This document shows positions 56,818-64,000 of a DNA stretch of 64,000 nucleotides, piece after piece. The notes beneath the pieces are model-generated. The model had not been told where the DNA came from and did no database searches. It worked only from the letters and a program-made list of their open reading frames with translations. The translations under genes and the position numbers were made by a program. The first letter of the stretch is position 1. Each line of letters begins with the position of its first letter. The stretch is from Alphaproteobacteria bacterium (lineage in GTDB: Bacteria > Pseudomonadota > Alphaproteobacteria > Micropepsales > Micropepsaceae), in the NCBI GenBank assembly GCA_025924715.1, contig JAICHV010000009.1, positions 30,320 through 94,319 of the forward strand, written 5' to 3'.

Positions 56818-58113
56818 ATGAAGGTTTTGCTGGTGGGTTCGGGGGGCCGGGAACATGCGCTGGCCTGGGCGCTGGCCGCCAGTCCCCTGCTCTCCCGGCT
56901 CTTTGTCGCCCCGGGAAATGCGGGAATCGCGGGGGTTGCGGATTGCGTACCGATTGCCGCCAGTGATTTTCCCCGCCTGGTGGGATTTGCCGTGGAAACC
57001 GGGATCGATTTCGCGGTGATCGGGGCGGATGCGCAACTGGTGGGCGGCTTGTGGGACGCCTTCGAGGCGGCCGGAATCCGCGCCCTGGGGCCCAGCAAGG
57101 CCGCGGCGGTGCTGGAAGGCTCCAAGGGTTTTGTCAAAGACCTTTGCGCGCAAGCGGGCATTCCGACGGCGGCCTATCGCCGGTTCCGCGCGCCAGAGCC
57201 GGCCAAGGCCTTTGCCGATTCGCTGGGATGGCCGGTGGTGATCAAGGCCGACGGGCTGGCAGCGGGCAAAGGCGTGATCATTGCCGCCTCCAAAGCCGAA
57301 AGCGATAAAGCCATCGATTTCATGTTCGAAGGCGGCTTCGGCAATCTTGTTGATTTGGGCGCATCCGCGCCCGGGCGGACCGAAATCGTGGTCGAGGAAT
57401 TCATGACCGGCGAAGAAGCCAGTTTCTTCGCCCTGTCGGATGGCCGCCATGCGATCGCCCTGGCGGGCGCGCAAGATCACAAACGCGTCGGCGACGGCGA
57501 TGTCGGGCCCAACACCGGCGGCATGGGGGCTTATTCGCCGGCGCCGGTGCTGACGCCGGCGCTGGAAGCCATCGCCATGGAGAAGTTCATCCGCCCCACC
57601 CTGGCGGCGCTGGCGGCACGCGGCATGGCCTATATGGGCATTCTTTATTTGGGGCTGATGATTACCAAACATGGTCCCAAACTGGTCGAATATAATTGCC
57701 GCTTCGGCGACCCGGAGGCGCAGGTGTTGTTGCCGCGCCTGAAAAGCGACCTTCTGACCGCGCTGATCGCCGCGCGCGACGGCATGCTGGGCGATTTCGA
57801 TCTGCGCTGGAGCCCGGAGACGGCGCTGACGGTGGTGATGTGCAACAAGGGCTATCCCGGCACGCCGGAAAAAGGCCATGTGATTTCGGGTTTGGAAGAA
57901 GCGGCAAAAATCTCCGGCGTCACCATCTTCCATGCGGGCACCGAGTGGCGGGGCGATGAGATAATCGCGACAGGCGGAAGGGTGCTGGACGTCACCGCCC
58001 TGGGCGCGACTGTGGCGGAGGCCCAAGCCCGCGCCTATGAGGCCGTGCGCTGCATTCATTGGGATGGATGTTTTTACCGCAGCGACATCGGCTGGCGGGC
58101 TTTGAAGCGCTGA
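56818..58113 (+). CDS. purD: Phosphoribosylamine-glycine ligase
   Basis: Second step of purine synthesis, ATP-dependent joining of glycine to phosphoribosylamine. It has 431 residues of ATP-grasp fold: MKVLLVGSGGREHALAW N-terminal site, WPVVIKADGLAAGKGVIIA at about 140-158, EEFMTGEEASFFALSDG at about 196-212 and DHKRVGDGDVGPNTGGMGAYSPAP-type loop, with NCRFGDPEAQ at about 295-304. Start at 56818 has GAAGG-like sequence upstream. Followed by an unrelated phosphatase gene 58 bases on. Confidence 0.98.
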   Translation: MKVLLVGSGGREHALAWALAASPLLSRLFVAPGNAGIAGVADCVPIAASDFPRLVGFAVETGIDFAVIGADAQLVGGLWDAFEAAGIRALGPSKAAAVLEGSKGFVKDLCAQAGIPTAAYRRFRAPEPAKAFADSLGWPVVIKADGLAAGKGVIIAASKAESDKAIDFMFEGGFGNLVDLGASAPGRTEIVVEEFMTGEEASFFALSDGRHAIALAGAQDHKRVGDGDVGPNTGGMGAYSPAPVLTPALEAIAMEKFIRPTLAALAARGMAYMGILYLGLMITKHGPKLVEYNCRFGDPEAQVLLPRLKSDLLTALIAARDGMLGDFDLRWSPETALTVVMCNKGYPGTPEKGHVISGLEEAAKISGVTIFHAGTEWRGDEIIATGGRVLDVTALGATVAEAQARAYEAVRCIHWDGCFYRSDIGWRALKR

Positions 58114-58171
58114 TGGCGCGCCTGTGGCGAGATCGCTTGACTAATCGCGCCCCGCACGGCAACCAAGCCCC

Positions 58172-58792
58172 ATGCTGATCTGGGCTGGGTTCCTTTTGAT
58201 CTTTTTGGGCCTGGGCGCGCTGTTCATCGACCGCGCCCTGGCGCATTTCATCTATGACCACGTCAATGCCCGGGCTCACAAATTCCTCGACGGCATCACC
58301 CATTATGCCAAGGCAGGCCATTGGCTGGCCGCCGCCATCCTGGCGCTTTGCGTGGCTGCGGTGATGCGCCATTTCGGGATGCTGGCGAACGAGGTCTCGA
58401 TGCTGATCAATTACAGCTTGGCCTTCATCGCCAGCCTGACTTTGGGCAGCGCTATCCTGCATGTCATCAAGCTGGTCTTGGGCCGGCGCCGCCCCCGCGA
58501 CGACATGGAGATGGGGCTCTACGGCTTCATGCCGTTGGCCTTCAACCTGGATTACAATTCCTTCCCCTCCGGCCACGCCCTGACCATTTGCTGTGTGGCG
58601 GTGATCTTCACTTGCGTCTGGCCGTTTTTGTGGCCGCTATGGTTCGGCATCGCCTTCATCCTGGCGGTGACGCGGGCGCTGCTGACGGCACATTTCCTGA
58701 GCGATGTTTTGATCGGCGCCGGCATCGGGTTGATCGCGGCGCGCGAAGTGCTGGCGCTGGGCTTTCCCGGTTTCGCGCCGGGATGGTTCTAA
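58172..58792 (+). CDS. PAP2-family membrane phosphatase
   Basis: A 206-residue integral membrane lipid phosphatase with about six helices. The three PAP2 motifs are present: KLVLGRRRPRD (about 109-119), SFPSGH (about 133-138) and TRALLTAHFLSDVLIG (about 163-178). Possible substrates are lipid A 1-phosphate, undecaprenyl pyrophosphate or phosphatidylglycerophosphate; sequence does not decide. It lies close to but not in the lipid A block. Confidence 0.93.
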   Translation: MLIWAGFLLIFLGLGALFIDRALAHFIYDHVNARAHKFLDGITHYAKAGHWLAAAILALCVAAVMRHFGMLANEVSMLINYSLAFIASLTLGSAILHVIKLVLGRRRPRDDMEMGLYGFMPLAFNLDYNSFPSGHALTICCVAVIFTCVWPFLWPLWFGIAFILAVTRALLTAHFLSDVLIGAGIGLIAAREVLALGFPGFAPGWF

Positions 58793-58794
58793 AT

Positions 58795-59244
58795 TTAGCG
58801 CCGGGCGCGGAAGAAATCCTTGAGCACCCGGCCCGCGGCCTCGCTGTCGCCGGCGCGCTCCACTTGCGGGCGGTGATGACAGGTGGGCTGCTCGAAAAAG
58901 CGCGGGCCATGCAGCACAGCACCGCCTTTGGGGTCCTCGGCCGCGAACACCAGCCGCGCCACCCGCGCCATGGCGATGGCGCCGGCGCACATGGCGCAAG
59001 GTTCCAGCGAGACAAACAATTGCGTGCCGGCCAGCCGCTCATTGCCCGCCAAAGCGGCCGCGGCGCGCATCACTTCCATTTCGGCATGGGCGGTGGGATC
59101 GCGCTTTTCGACGATGCGGTTGCCCGATTGCGCCAGCAAAGTGCCATCGGCCGCCAGCAGCACGGCCCCGACCGGCACCTCACCCCTTGCCGCGGCGCCT
59201 TCCGCCTCGGCCAGTGCCAGTGCTATGGCTTCCTGGTCATTCAT
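58795..59244 (-). CDS. tadA: tRNA-specific adenosine deaminase
   Basis: Converts A34 to inosine in tRNA-Arg(ACG). It has 149 residues with the zinc-dependent deaminase motifs HAE (53-55) and PCAMC (82-86; C83 and C86), and GEVPVGAVLLAADG at the start. Convergent with the phosphatase gene (gap 2 bases) and divergent from the pseudouridine synthase gene (gap 11 bases). Confidence 0.96.
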   Translation of the reverse strand: MNDQEAIALALAEAEGAAARGEVPVGAVLLAADGTLLAQSGNRIVEKRDPTAHAEMEVMRAAAALAGNERLAGTQLFVSLEPCAMCAGAIAMARVARLVFAAEDPKGGAVLHGPRFFEQPTCHHRPQVERAGDSEAAGRVLKDFFRARR

Positions 59245-59255
59245 GGGGAGCTATT

Positions 59256-60035
59256 GTGGCGGAACTCAAGGCGGAAGGCGAACGCATCGCCAAAGCCATC
59301 GCAAGGGCCGGAATCTGTTCGCGCCGGGACGCCGAAAAGCTGATCGCTGAGGGGCGGGTGATGCTGGACGGCGAGCCCGTCACCACCCCGGCCGTGAAAG
59401 TCACACCCGACAACGTGATTGTGGTGGACGGCAAGCCCCTGGCCGAGCCCGAATCCGCCCGGCTATGGCGCTACCACAAGCCTTCCGGCCTGGTGACCAC
59501 GCATAAGGACGAGAAGGGCCGCCCCACGGTCTTTGCCAGTCTGCCCAAAAACCTGGGACGGGTGGTCAGCGTCGGACGGCTGGATTTCAATTCCGAAGGG
59601 TTGTTGCTCTTGACCAATGACGGGGAGATCGCGCGGCGGCTGGAAATGCCGGCCTCGGGATGGATCCGCAAATATCGCGCCCGGCTGTTCGGCCGGGTGA
59701 CCCAGGCCGATCTCGACAGACTGGCTACCGGCACCACGATCGCCGGTGTGGTCTATGGCCCGATCGTCGCCGATATCGAGCGCTCCAAGGGCAATTATTC
59801 CTGGGCGACGGTGTCGCTGAAGGAAGGCAAGAATCGCGAGGTCAAACGGGTGATGGAATCGCTGGGCCTGAAAGTCGCCCGGCTGATTCGCATTTCCTAC
59901 GGTCCGTTCCAGTTGGGGCAACTCGCCGAAGGCGCGGTCGAGGAAATTCCCGCCCGGCTGTGGCGCGAGCAGCTTGGCATCGGCCGCAAAAAACATGTAG
60001 AAGCCGGCTCAGCCAAGAAGGATCGGCGGACATGA
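59256..60035 (+). CDS. Pseudouridine synthase, RsuA/RluB/RluE/RluF family
   Basis: A 259-residue enzyme that isomerises uridine in rRNA. An S4 RNA-binding domain (about 8-55, RIAKAIARAGICSRRDAEKL) precedes the catalytic domain with GRLDFNSEGLLLLTNDG, whose Asp110 is the catalytic residue. By length and order it is closest to RluB (23S U2605), but RsuA-type specificity cannot be excluded. The GTG start at 59256 has GGGGAG 5 bases upstream. It overlaps the next small gene by 4 bases. Confidence 0.92.
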   Translation: MAELKAEGERIAKAIARAGICSRRDAEKLIAEGRVMLDGEPVTTPAVKVTPDNVIVVDGKPLAEPESARLWRYHKPSGLVTTHKDEKGRPTVFASLPKNLGRVVSVGRLDFNSEGLLLLTNDGEIARRLEMPASGWIRKYRARLFGRVTQADLDRLATGTTIAGVVYGPIVADIERSKGNYSWATVSLKEGKNREVKRVMESLGLKVARLIRISYGPFQLGQLAEGAVEEIPARLWREQLGIGRKKHVEAGSAKKDRRT

Positions 60036-60259
60036 AGAAAAACAAGAAGCCCAAACTGGCCCCGCCCTATGCCGCCGAGACCAAGGATGTGCGGCTGGCC
60101 GGAACATTCGAAGTGCTGGTGCCGGTGGAAGGGCGCAACAAGCCCCACAAAGTGCCGCTGCAATTTCCCAGCCTGAAAGCCGCCGAGGCTTGGCTGCACT
60201 TGCCCGAAGGCAAGGACGAAGTGGCGCAAATCATCGAAGACTCGGCCAAGGAAAAATAA
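60032..60259 (+). CDS. Small basic hypothetical protein
   Basis: A 75-residue lysine-rich soluble protein, not recognised: KKNKKPKLAPPYAAETKDVR at the start, LAGTFEVLVPVEGRNKPHKV in the middle, and EAWLHLPEGKDEVAQIIED at the end. It overlaps the pseudouridine synthase stop (ATGA) so it is cotranscribed; a link to RNA or ribosomes is a guess from context. A hairpin terminator follows directly. Confidence 0.75.
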   Translation: MKKNKKPKLAPPYAAETKDVRLAGTFEVLVPVEGRNKPHKVPLQFPSLKAAEAWLHLPEGKDEVAQIIEDSAKEK

Positions 60260-60292
60260 GCGCCGCCCCGCCGAGAGGGGAGCGGCGCCTAT
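60260..60292. terminator. Bidirectional rho-independent terminator
   Basis: GCGCCGC (60260-60266) pairs with GCGGCGC (60282-60288), with an inner CCC/GGG extension. On the plus strand CTATCTTTATTT follows; on the minus strand TTATTTTTCC follows. It closes both the pseudouridine synthase pair and the Met-rich gene. Confidence 0.85.
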
Positions 60293-60294
60293 CT

Positions 60295-60684
60295 TTATTT
60301 GCTTGTGCCGGTGGTGGTGGCGCCCGACATGGAGCCCATCATCGCGGTCGCGGGCTTCTTCTTGCCCTTGGCCTTGGCGGCGGTCTTGGTGCCCATCGCC
60401 ATGCTGTCACCGGCCTTCATGCCGGACATGCTGGAGTCGCTCATGCCGGCGCCGCCGACGGCCGGGCCGCCCATGGCGTCGGTCTTGGCTTTGGCTTTCG
60501 CCTTCATGCCCATTTTGGTATCGGCCTTCATGCCCATCTTGGCATCCGCCTTCATGCCGGACATGCCGCTGGACATGCCGGCAGAGGCGCCGGCGGCCGG
60601 CTGGGCGGCCGAGCCCTGGGCCAAGGCGGGGACCGCCAGGGCCAGGCTGATGGCCGCAACCGCGGCGGTGAAACGAAGTGTCAT
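60295..60684 (-). CDS. Secreted methionine/lysine-rich low-complexity protein
   Basis: A 129-residue exported protein: signal peptide (about 1-22, ending PALA before QG), then low-complexity sequence rich in Met, Gly, Ala and Lys with near-repeats such as KMGMKADTKMGMKAKAKAK and SGMKAGDSMAMGTK. Met-rich repeats can bind copper or other soft metals or be oxidised; this is inference. The start at 60684 has GGGAGA upstream. It is divergent from the ECF sigma gene and carries the same GTAACC-N15-CGAA motif upstream, so it is probably a target of that sigma factor. Confidence 0.85.
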   Translation of the reverse strand: MTLRFTAAVAAISLALAVPALAQGSAAQPAAGASAGMSSGMSGMKADAKMGMKADTKMGMKAKAKAKTDAMGGPAVGGAGMSDSSMSGMKAGDSMAMGTKTAAKAKGKKKPATAMMGSMSGATTTGTSK

Positions 60685-60722
60685 GATCTTCTCCCTAAGA
60701 TTGATGGTTCGATACCGGCAAG

Positions 60723-60747
60723 TTCGCCGGTTCGGCGCGAAGGTTAC
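60723..60747 (-). promoter_or_regulatory. ECF-type promoter of the Met-rich gene
   Basis: On the minus strand GTAACC (60747-60742) is followed after exactly 15 bases by CGAA (60726-60723), about 40 bases upstream of the gene start. The same arrangement occurs on the plus strand for the sigma gene. GTAACC with CGAA resembles the SigF motif of Caulobacter as I recall it. Confidence 0.65.
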
Positions 60748-60768
60748 ACCGGGTTCCGCGACAATGCT

Positions 60769-60793
60769 GTAACCTTTATGCTGGAGCCGCGAA
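60769..60793 (+). promoter_or_regulatory. ECF-type promoter of the sigma factor gene (autoregulation)
   Basis: GTAACC (60769-60774), 15 bases, CGAA (60790-60793), ending 18 bases before the GTG start. It matches the divergent motif exactly in both boxes and spacing; around the -35 elements the two form the perfect 9-bp inverted repeat AAGGTTACA...TGTAACCTT. Confidence 0.65.
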
Positions 60794-60811
60794 GTCCAAG
60801 AGGTCACGCCG

Positions 60812-61357
60812 GTGATCGCCGCCGAAGCGCAATACCGCGAATGGATGCTGGCCGGGCTGGCGGGCGATGCCGCGGCCTATCGGCGGCTGCTGGCCGCCCT
60901 GACGGGGCATTTGCGAGCCTATTTTGCCCGGCGGGTGGGCCCCACCGCCGCGGAGGATTTGGTGCAGGAGAGCTTGATCGCCATGCATAGCCGCAGAGCT
61001 ACCTATGACCCGGGCCAACCTTTCACGGCCTGGGTCTATGGCATTGCGCGTTACAAGCTGATCGACGAATTCCGCCGGGAAAAGCGCAAAGCCTCTGTCC
61101 CCCTGGACGAGGCCCCCGAGCTCTTCGCCGCCGACGAGGTCCGGGCCGCCACCGCCAGGCGGGATGTCGAAAAGCTGCTGGCCCGATTGCCTGAGGCCAA
61201 GCGCAGGCTGGTGCGCGCCACAAGGCTGGAGGGCCAATCGGTGGCCGAGACCGCGGCGCAGACCGGGCTGTCGGAAACCGCCGTCAAAGTGGCGGTGCAC
61301 CGGGCGGTCAAATCGCTTGGGGACTCTTTGGAGGGAGGCGGCGATGCAGACCGATGA
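60812..61357 (+). CDS. ECF sigma factor, SigF/NrsF-type
   Basis: A 181-residue extracytoplasmic-function sigma factor. Region 2 (about 20-90) includes RRVGPTAAEDLVQESLIAMH and FTAWVYGIARYKLIDEFRR; region 4 (about 120-175) includes LSETAVKVAVHRAVKSL. The GTG start at 60812 has AGAGG about 8 bases upstream; an ATG at 60842 is an alternative. It overlaps the following DUF1109 anti-sigma gene by 14 bases, the hallmark of the SigF-NrsF pair known from Caulobacter, where the system responds to heavy-metal/oxidative stress. Stress signal here is unknown. Confidence 0.95.
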   Translation: MIAAEAQYREWMLAGLAGDAAAYRRLLAALTGHLRAYFARRVGPTAAEDLVQESLIAMHSRRATYDPGQPFTAWVYGIARYKLIDEFRREKRKASVPLDEAPELFAADEVRAATARRDVEKLLARLPEAKRRLVRATRLEGQSVAETAAQTGLSETAVKVAVHRAVKSLGDSLEGGGDADR

Positions 61358-61982
61358 GCTGATCGCCCGTCTGTCCGACGATCTGAAACCGGCGCCGCGC
61401 GGCGTGGTGGGGCGTTATCTGGCGCTGGCCTTGATCGCCGGCATCGCCTTGTCGTCCGGCTTGATGTGGATGGTGCTGGGCCCGCGTCCGGACCTGGCCG
61501 TCGCCGTCAGGGGCACCGCCTTCTGGATGAAAGTCTCGTACGTGCTCGCCATAGGCGCGTTGGGCCTTTGGATGGTGGAGCGCCAGGCCCGCGCCGGCGC
61601 CGATGCCAAAATGCCGTTCCAATTGCTGGCGGTGCCGGTGGTGGCACTGGTGGTGGCGGCCTCGGTGCAATTGTCGGCCCGCAATGTCGATAGCGCGGCA
61701 CTGATCATGGGACAATCGGCGGGGGTTTGCGCCTTTCTGATCGCCATGCTGGCGCTGCCGATCTTCCTCTGCCTGATGCTGGCGCTGCGCCAATTGGCGC
61801 CGACGCGTCTGGCGCTGGCCGGCGCGGCGGCGGGCCTGGCCTCGGGCGGCTGGGCGGCGGCGGTCTATGCCATTCACTGCCCTGAAACCACCGCGCCTTT
61901 CATTGTCATCTGGTACAGCTTGGGCATGGCGCTATCCGCCGGCCTGGGCGCCGCCATCGGAAAATTTGGCTTGCGCTGGTAA
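61344..61982 (+). CDS. nrsF: NrsF (DUF1109) anti-sigma factor
   Basis: A 212-residue inner-membrane protein with six helices and a short cytosolic N-terminus (TDELIARLSDDLKPAP). DUF1109 proteins such as Caulobacter NrsF hold their cognate ECF sigma factor inactive until stress; conserved cysteines in the membrane or loop part are thought to matter, and here C at about 132, 148 and 187 (GVCAFL, FLCLML, IHCPET) are candidates. Overlap with the sigma gene ensures coupled production. Confidence 0.93.
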   Translation: MQTDELIARLSDDLKPAPRGVVGRYLALALIAGIALSSGLMWMVLGPRPDLAVAVRGTAFWMKVSYVLAIGALGLWMVERQARAGADAKMPFQLLAVPVVALVVAASVQLSARNVDSAALIMGQSAGVCAFLIAMLALPIFLCLMLALRQLAPTRLALAGAAAGLASGGWAAAVYAIHCPETTAPFIVIWYSLGMALSAGLGAAIGKFGLRW

Positions 61983-61996
61983 CGCGCGCGGCTGCT

Positions 61997-62905
61997 TCAT
62001 CCTTGCGTTCCCAAAATCCCCGGCACCACTTCCAGCCCTGCCGGGTCCTGGTGGATGATTACCTCGGCGCTGGGAAATTCGGCGCAGAGTTCGGCTTCGA
62101 CGGCATCGCTGATGGCATGGGCGCGGGCCAGCGGCATCGCCGGATCGAGCTCGATATGAACCTGGATGAAGGTGGAGAGTCCCGCCTTGCGGGTCTTGAG
62201 CTCATGCAGCGCCCGCACTTCGGGATGACGGCGGATCACTGCGATGATGCGCGCACGATCCTCCTTGGGAAGTTCATGGTCCATCAACTGGTCCAGGCTC
62301 TGGCGGAATACCAGCCAGGCGCTCCCGACCAGCACCGCCGCCACCAATAACGCGATCAGCGGATCGGCCAGCACCCAGCCCAGTTTGGTGGAGATCAATA
62401 TCGCCACCACCACACCCACATTGGTGACCAGGTCGCCGAAATAATGAGTCTGATCGGCGCTCACCGCCAGCGATCCGGTGCGCGCCACCACCCGGCGCTG
62501 ATAAAACACCAGCCCGATCGCCGCCAGTATCGAAATCCCCATCACCCCCAGCGCCAAATCGCCGTGCGCGATCGGCTGGGGATGGACGATGCGCGTGACC
62601 GCCTGGATCACCAGGAACAAGGCCGAGGCGGCGATGAAAGCGCCCTGCGCCATGCCGGCCAGCGGTTCGGCCTTGCCATGGCCGAAGCGGTGTTCGTCAT
62701 CCGCCGGCGCCAGCGCTTCATGGATGGCGTACATGTTAAGAGCGGAGGTGAACAGGTCCAGCGCGGAATCCGCCAGACTCGCCAGCACCGCCACCGAATC
62801 GGTCGCGAAATAAGCCACCGCCTTGATCGCTACCAGCAGCAGTGAGACCGCCAGCGAGGCCTTGGCGGCGCGGCGCATGTGAACGCCGGGATCGCGCGTG
62901 CTCAC
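61997..62905 (-). CDS. fieF: Cation diffusion facilitator (FieF-like)
   Basis: Proton-driven efflux of Fe2+/Zn2+ and related metals. It has 302 residues: six membrane helices (about 12-210) and a cytosolic C-terminal metal-binding domain. Site A residues are in ADSALD (about 44-49) and HYFGD (about 153-157), giving the DD-HD pattern of Zn/Fe transporters; FGHGKAEPLAG is the conserved loop. It is convergent with nrsF and overlaps pdxH by 4 bases, so pdxH-fieF form an operon. Confidence 0.93.
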   Translation of the reverse strand: MSTRDPGVHMRRAAKASLAVSLLLVAIKAVAYFATDSVAVLASLADSALDLFTSALNMYAIHEALAPADDEHRFGHGKAEPLAGMAQGAFIAASALFLVIQAVTRIVHPQPIAHGDLALGVMGISILAAIGLVFYQRRVVARTGSLAVSADQTHYFGDLVTNVGVVVAILISTKLGWVLADPLIALLVAAVLVGSAWLVFRQSLDQLMDHELPKEDRARIIAVIRRHPEVRALHELKTRKAGLSTFIQVHIELDPAMPLARAHAISDAVEAELCAEFPSAEVIIHQDPAGLEVVPGILGTQG

Positions 62906-63525
62906 GGAAACAGTCTTTCGGTGCGCCAGGGTCCGCCATTTTCCCGGCGATAGACCAGCCGGTCATGCAGCCGGAAGGGCCGGTCGCGCCAGAATTCGAT
63001 TTCAAACGGGCTGACGCGAAAGCCGGTCCAGTAGGGCGGCCGCGGCACCGGACCAAGCGCATATTTGGCGGCGTAACGGGCGATCTCTTTTTCGAAGACA
63101 AAGCGCCCTTCCATCGGGCGGGATTGCGCCGAGGCCCAGGCGCCGATTTGCGCATCCTTGGGACGGGAGGCGAAATAGGCATCGGCCTCGGCGGCGCTGA
63201 CTTCCGCGACGCTGCCGCGCAAGCGCACCTGGCGGCGCTGGGTTTTCCAATGCAGGCACAGCGCGGCAAAAGGATGGGCCGAAAGCTCGCCGCCCTTGGC
63301 GCTTTCCTTGTTGCTGAAGAACACAAAACCGTTTTCGTCCCAGCTCTTCAGGAGCACCATGCGCAGATTGGGCCGCCCTTGCGCGTCGGTGGTGGCCACC
63401 GCCATGGCATTGGCTTCGTTGGGTTCGGTTTTTTCCGCCTCTTTCAGCCAGCGGCCGAACAGCGCCAGGGGATCCTCCACCGCGCTGATGCCGCCATCGT
63501 CCAAAGGTCCGCCAATTTCGCTCAT
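62902..63525 (-). CDS. pdxH: Pyridoxamine 5'-phosphate oxidase
   Basis: FMN enzyme that makes pyridoxal 5'-phosphate, the cofactor used by GcvPB and ThrC among others. It has 207 residues. Blocks are EPNEANAMAVATTDAQGRPNLRMVLLK-type N-terminal half (FMN-binding RMVLLK), FFSNKESAKGGEL, WKTQRRQVRLRG and the C-terminal WRDRPFRLHDRLVYRRE. The start at 63525 (MSEIGGPLDD) is chosen because longer frames read into low-quality sequence. Confidence 0.96.
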   Translation of the reverse strand: MSEIGGPLDDGGISAVEDPLALFGRWLKEAEKTEPNEANAMAVATTDAQGRPNLRMVLLKSWDENGFVFFSNKESAKGGELSAHPFAALCLHWKTQRRQVRLRGSVAEVSAAEADAYFASRPKDAQIGAWASAQSRPMEGRFVFEKEIARYAAKYALGPVPRPPYWTGFRVSPFEIEFWRDRPFRLHDRLVYRRENGGPWRTERLFP

Positions 63526-63582
63526 CAGGTTGCCGTAGCATCGCCGCCAAGAGCAGGCTAGCCTTCCGCGCCAGGAGGTGCC

Positions 63583-64000
63583 ATGCGCAAAATGTTGCGA
63601 GCCATGCCGGTTCTGCTGGCGCTGGCCGGTTGCGCCAGCACGGTGACGACCGAAAGCCTCAAGACCACATTCGACCAAGGGGTCGCCGCCTATGACAAGG
63701 GCGATTACCCGACTGCTTATCGCATCTGGAGTTCGATCGACGACGACGACCTCGCCGCCATGCGCAATGTGGCGATGATGCGCCGTCAGGGCCAGGGTAC
63801 CAAAAAAGACCCCAAAGGCGCCGAGGCCATGTATCTGAAGGCGGCTGAGGCCGGCCTGCCCACCGCCCAGGCGGACCTTGCGGACATGCTGCTCAAGGGC
63901 GAGGCCGGTCCTCCCGACCCCAAACGCGCCCTGCCGCTGCTGGAGGCCGCCGCCGCCGCCAACCATCCCATCGCCCAATATGAGCTGGCGCAGCTTTATG
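63583..64000 (+). CDS. Sel1-repeat lipoprotein (partial, runs off the window)
   Basis: The ATG at 63583 has a perfect AGGAGGT ribosome binding site and opens a frame with no stop to the window end. The first 17 residues end in the lipobox LAGC (lipid-modified Cys at 17). The mature part has Sel1-like (TPR-related) repeats: YDKGDYPTAYRIWSS, RRQGQGTKKDPKGAEAMYLK, AAEAGLPTAQADLADMLLKG and AAAANHPIAQYELAQLY. Sel1 proteins scaffold protein complexes; outer-membrane or periplasmic location is inferred from the lipobox. Confidence 0.9.
   Translation, partial: MRKMLRAMPVLLALAGCASTVTTESLKTTFDQGVAAYDKGDYPTAYRIWSSIDDDDLAAMRNVAMMRRQGQGTKKDPKGAEAMYLKAAEAGLPTAQADLADMLLKGEAGPPDPKRALPLLEAAAAANHPIAQYELAQLY

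Noticed and set aside
56773..58059. Fusion of xseA with an upstream frame giving an 897-residue protein
   Set aside because: The extra part is antisense to purD and lacks family character; the ATG at 56772 gives a normal-length XseA.

Overview
The window is one continuous piece of a GC-rich alphaproteobacterial chromosome. Evidence for the lineage includes an NDUFA12-family complex I subunit, DUF2093, DUF2155, DUF4170 and DUF983 proteins, a mitochondrial-type cytochrome oxidase cluster with a tiny CoxF-like protein, a plant-type glutamate-cysteine ligase, an ETF-beta methyltransferase-like protein and a SigF/NrsF-type ECF pair. No tRNA, rRNA, CRISPR array, transposase or prophage was seen. 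Almost all genes are housekeeping genes in tight runs, often with 1-4 base start/stop overlaps. The genus cannot be fixed from the sequence alone; an affinity to Rhizomicrobium/Micropepsaceae-like bacteria is only a guess.

Layout. 1-4.0 kb: end of accB, accC, a DoxX membrane protein and aat, facing DUF2155, an MlaD-like protein and an NDUFA12 homologue. 4.0-8.6 kb: B12-dependent ribonucleotide reductase nrdJ behind a row of candidate NrdR boxes, then a small HNH gene between hairpins. 8.6-14.4 kb: a pentapeptide-repeat protein facing the glycine cleavage operon (gcvT-gcvH-gcvPA-gcvPB), which reads leftward from a tandem glycine riboswitch. 14.4-18.8 kb: argS and a lipoprotein, thrB-rnhA, a peroxiredoxin. 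18.8-25.1 kb: a GGDEF/EAL membrane protein, a GNAT acetyltransferase, an M16 peptidase and thrC. 25.1-30.7 kb: the cytochrome aa3 oxidase cluster (ctaC-ctaD-ctaB-coxF-ctaE-DUF983-SURF1), apparently without ctaG/cox11. 30.9-35.7 kb: tldD, small membrane proteins, DUF952, pirin, an XRE regulator and a SIMPL protein. 35.7-39.7 kb: gshA, an ArsR-SRPBCC-SRPBCC module, DUF6968 and rsmE. 39.7-47.2 kb: ubiA, a LysE exporter, an ETF-beta methyltransferase-like gene, an amino acid permease, a UbiD decarboxylase and two tandem secreted aspartic-protease-like paralogues. 47.2-53.9 kb: pmbA/tldE, DUF4170 and a lipid A block (msbA-like, waaA, lpxK, lpxL-like). 53.9-58.1 kb: a REP-like inverted pair touching a GIY-YIG gene, then M23 peptidase, DUF2093 and xseA, with purD divergent. 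58.2-64.0 kb: PAP2 phosphatase, tadA, an RsuA/RluB-type pseudouridine synthase, a Met-rich secreted protein divergent from an ECF sigma/anti-sigma pair, fieF, pdxH and the start of a Sel1-repeat lipoprotein.

How the parts work together. The oxidase cluster combines structural subunits (ctaC, ctaD, ctaE) with heme O synthesis (ctaB) and assembly (SURF1). The lipid A block covers Kdo transfer, the 4'-kinase, late acylation and flipping. The glycine operon is switched by glycine through its riboswitch. TldD and its partner PmbA are both here but 16 kb apart. The signals most worth following are: (i) the inverted REP-like pair beside the GIY-YIG gene, whose two copies differ by changes that keep both hairpins paired; (ii) identical GTAACC-N15-CGAA promoter-like motifs on both strands between the ECF sigma gene and the Met-rich gene; (iii) the tandem double-retropepsin paralogues; (iv) NrdR-like boxes spaced by about 31 bp upstream of nrdJ; and (v) a two-codon ORF with a strong ribosome binding site ahead of the HNH gene.
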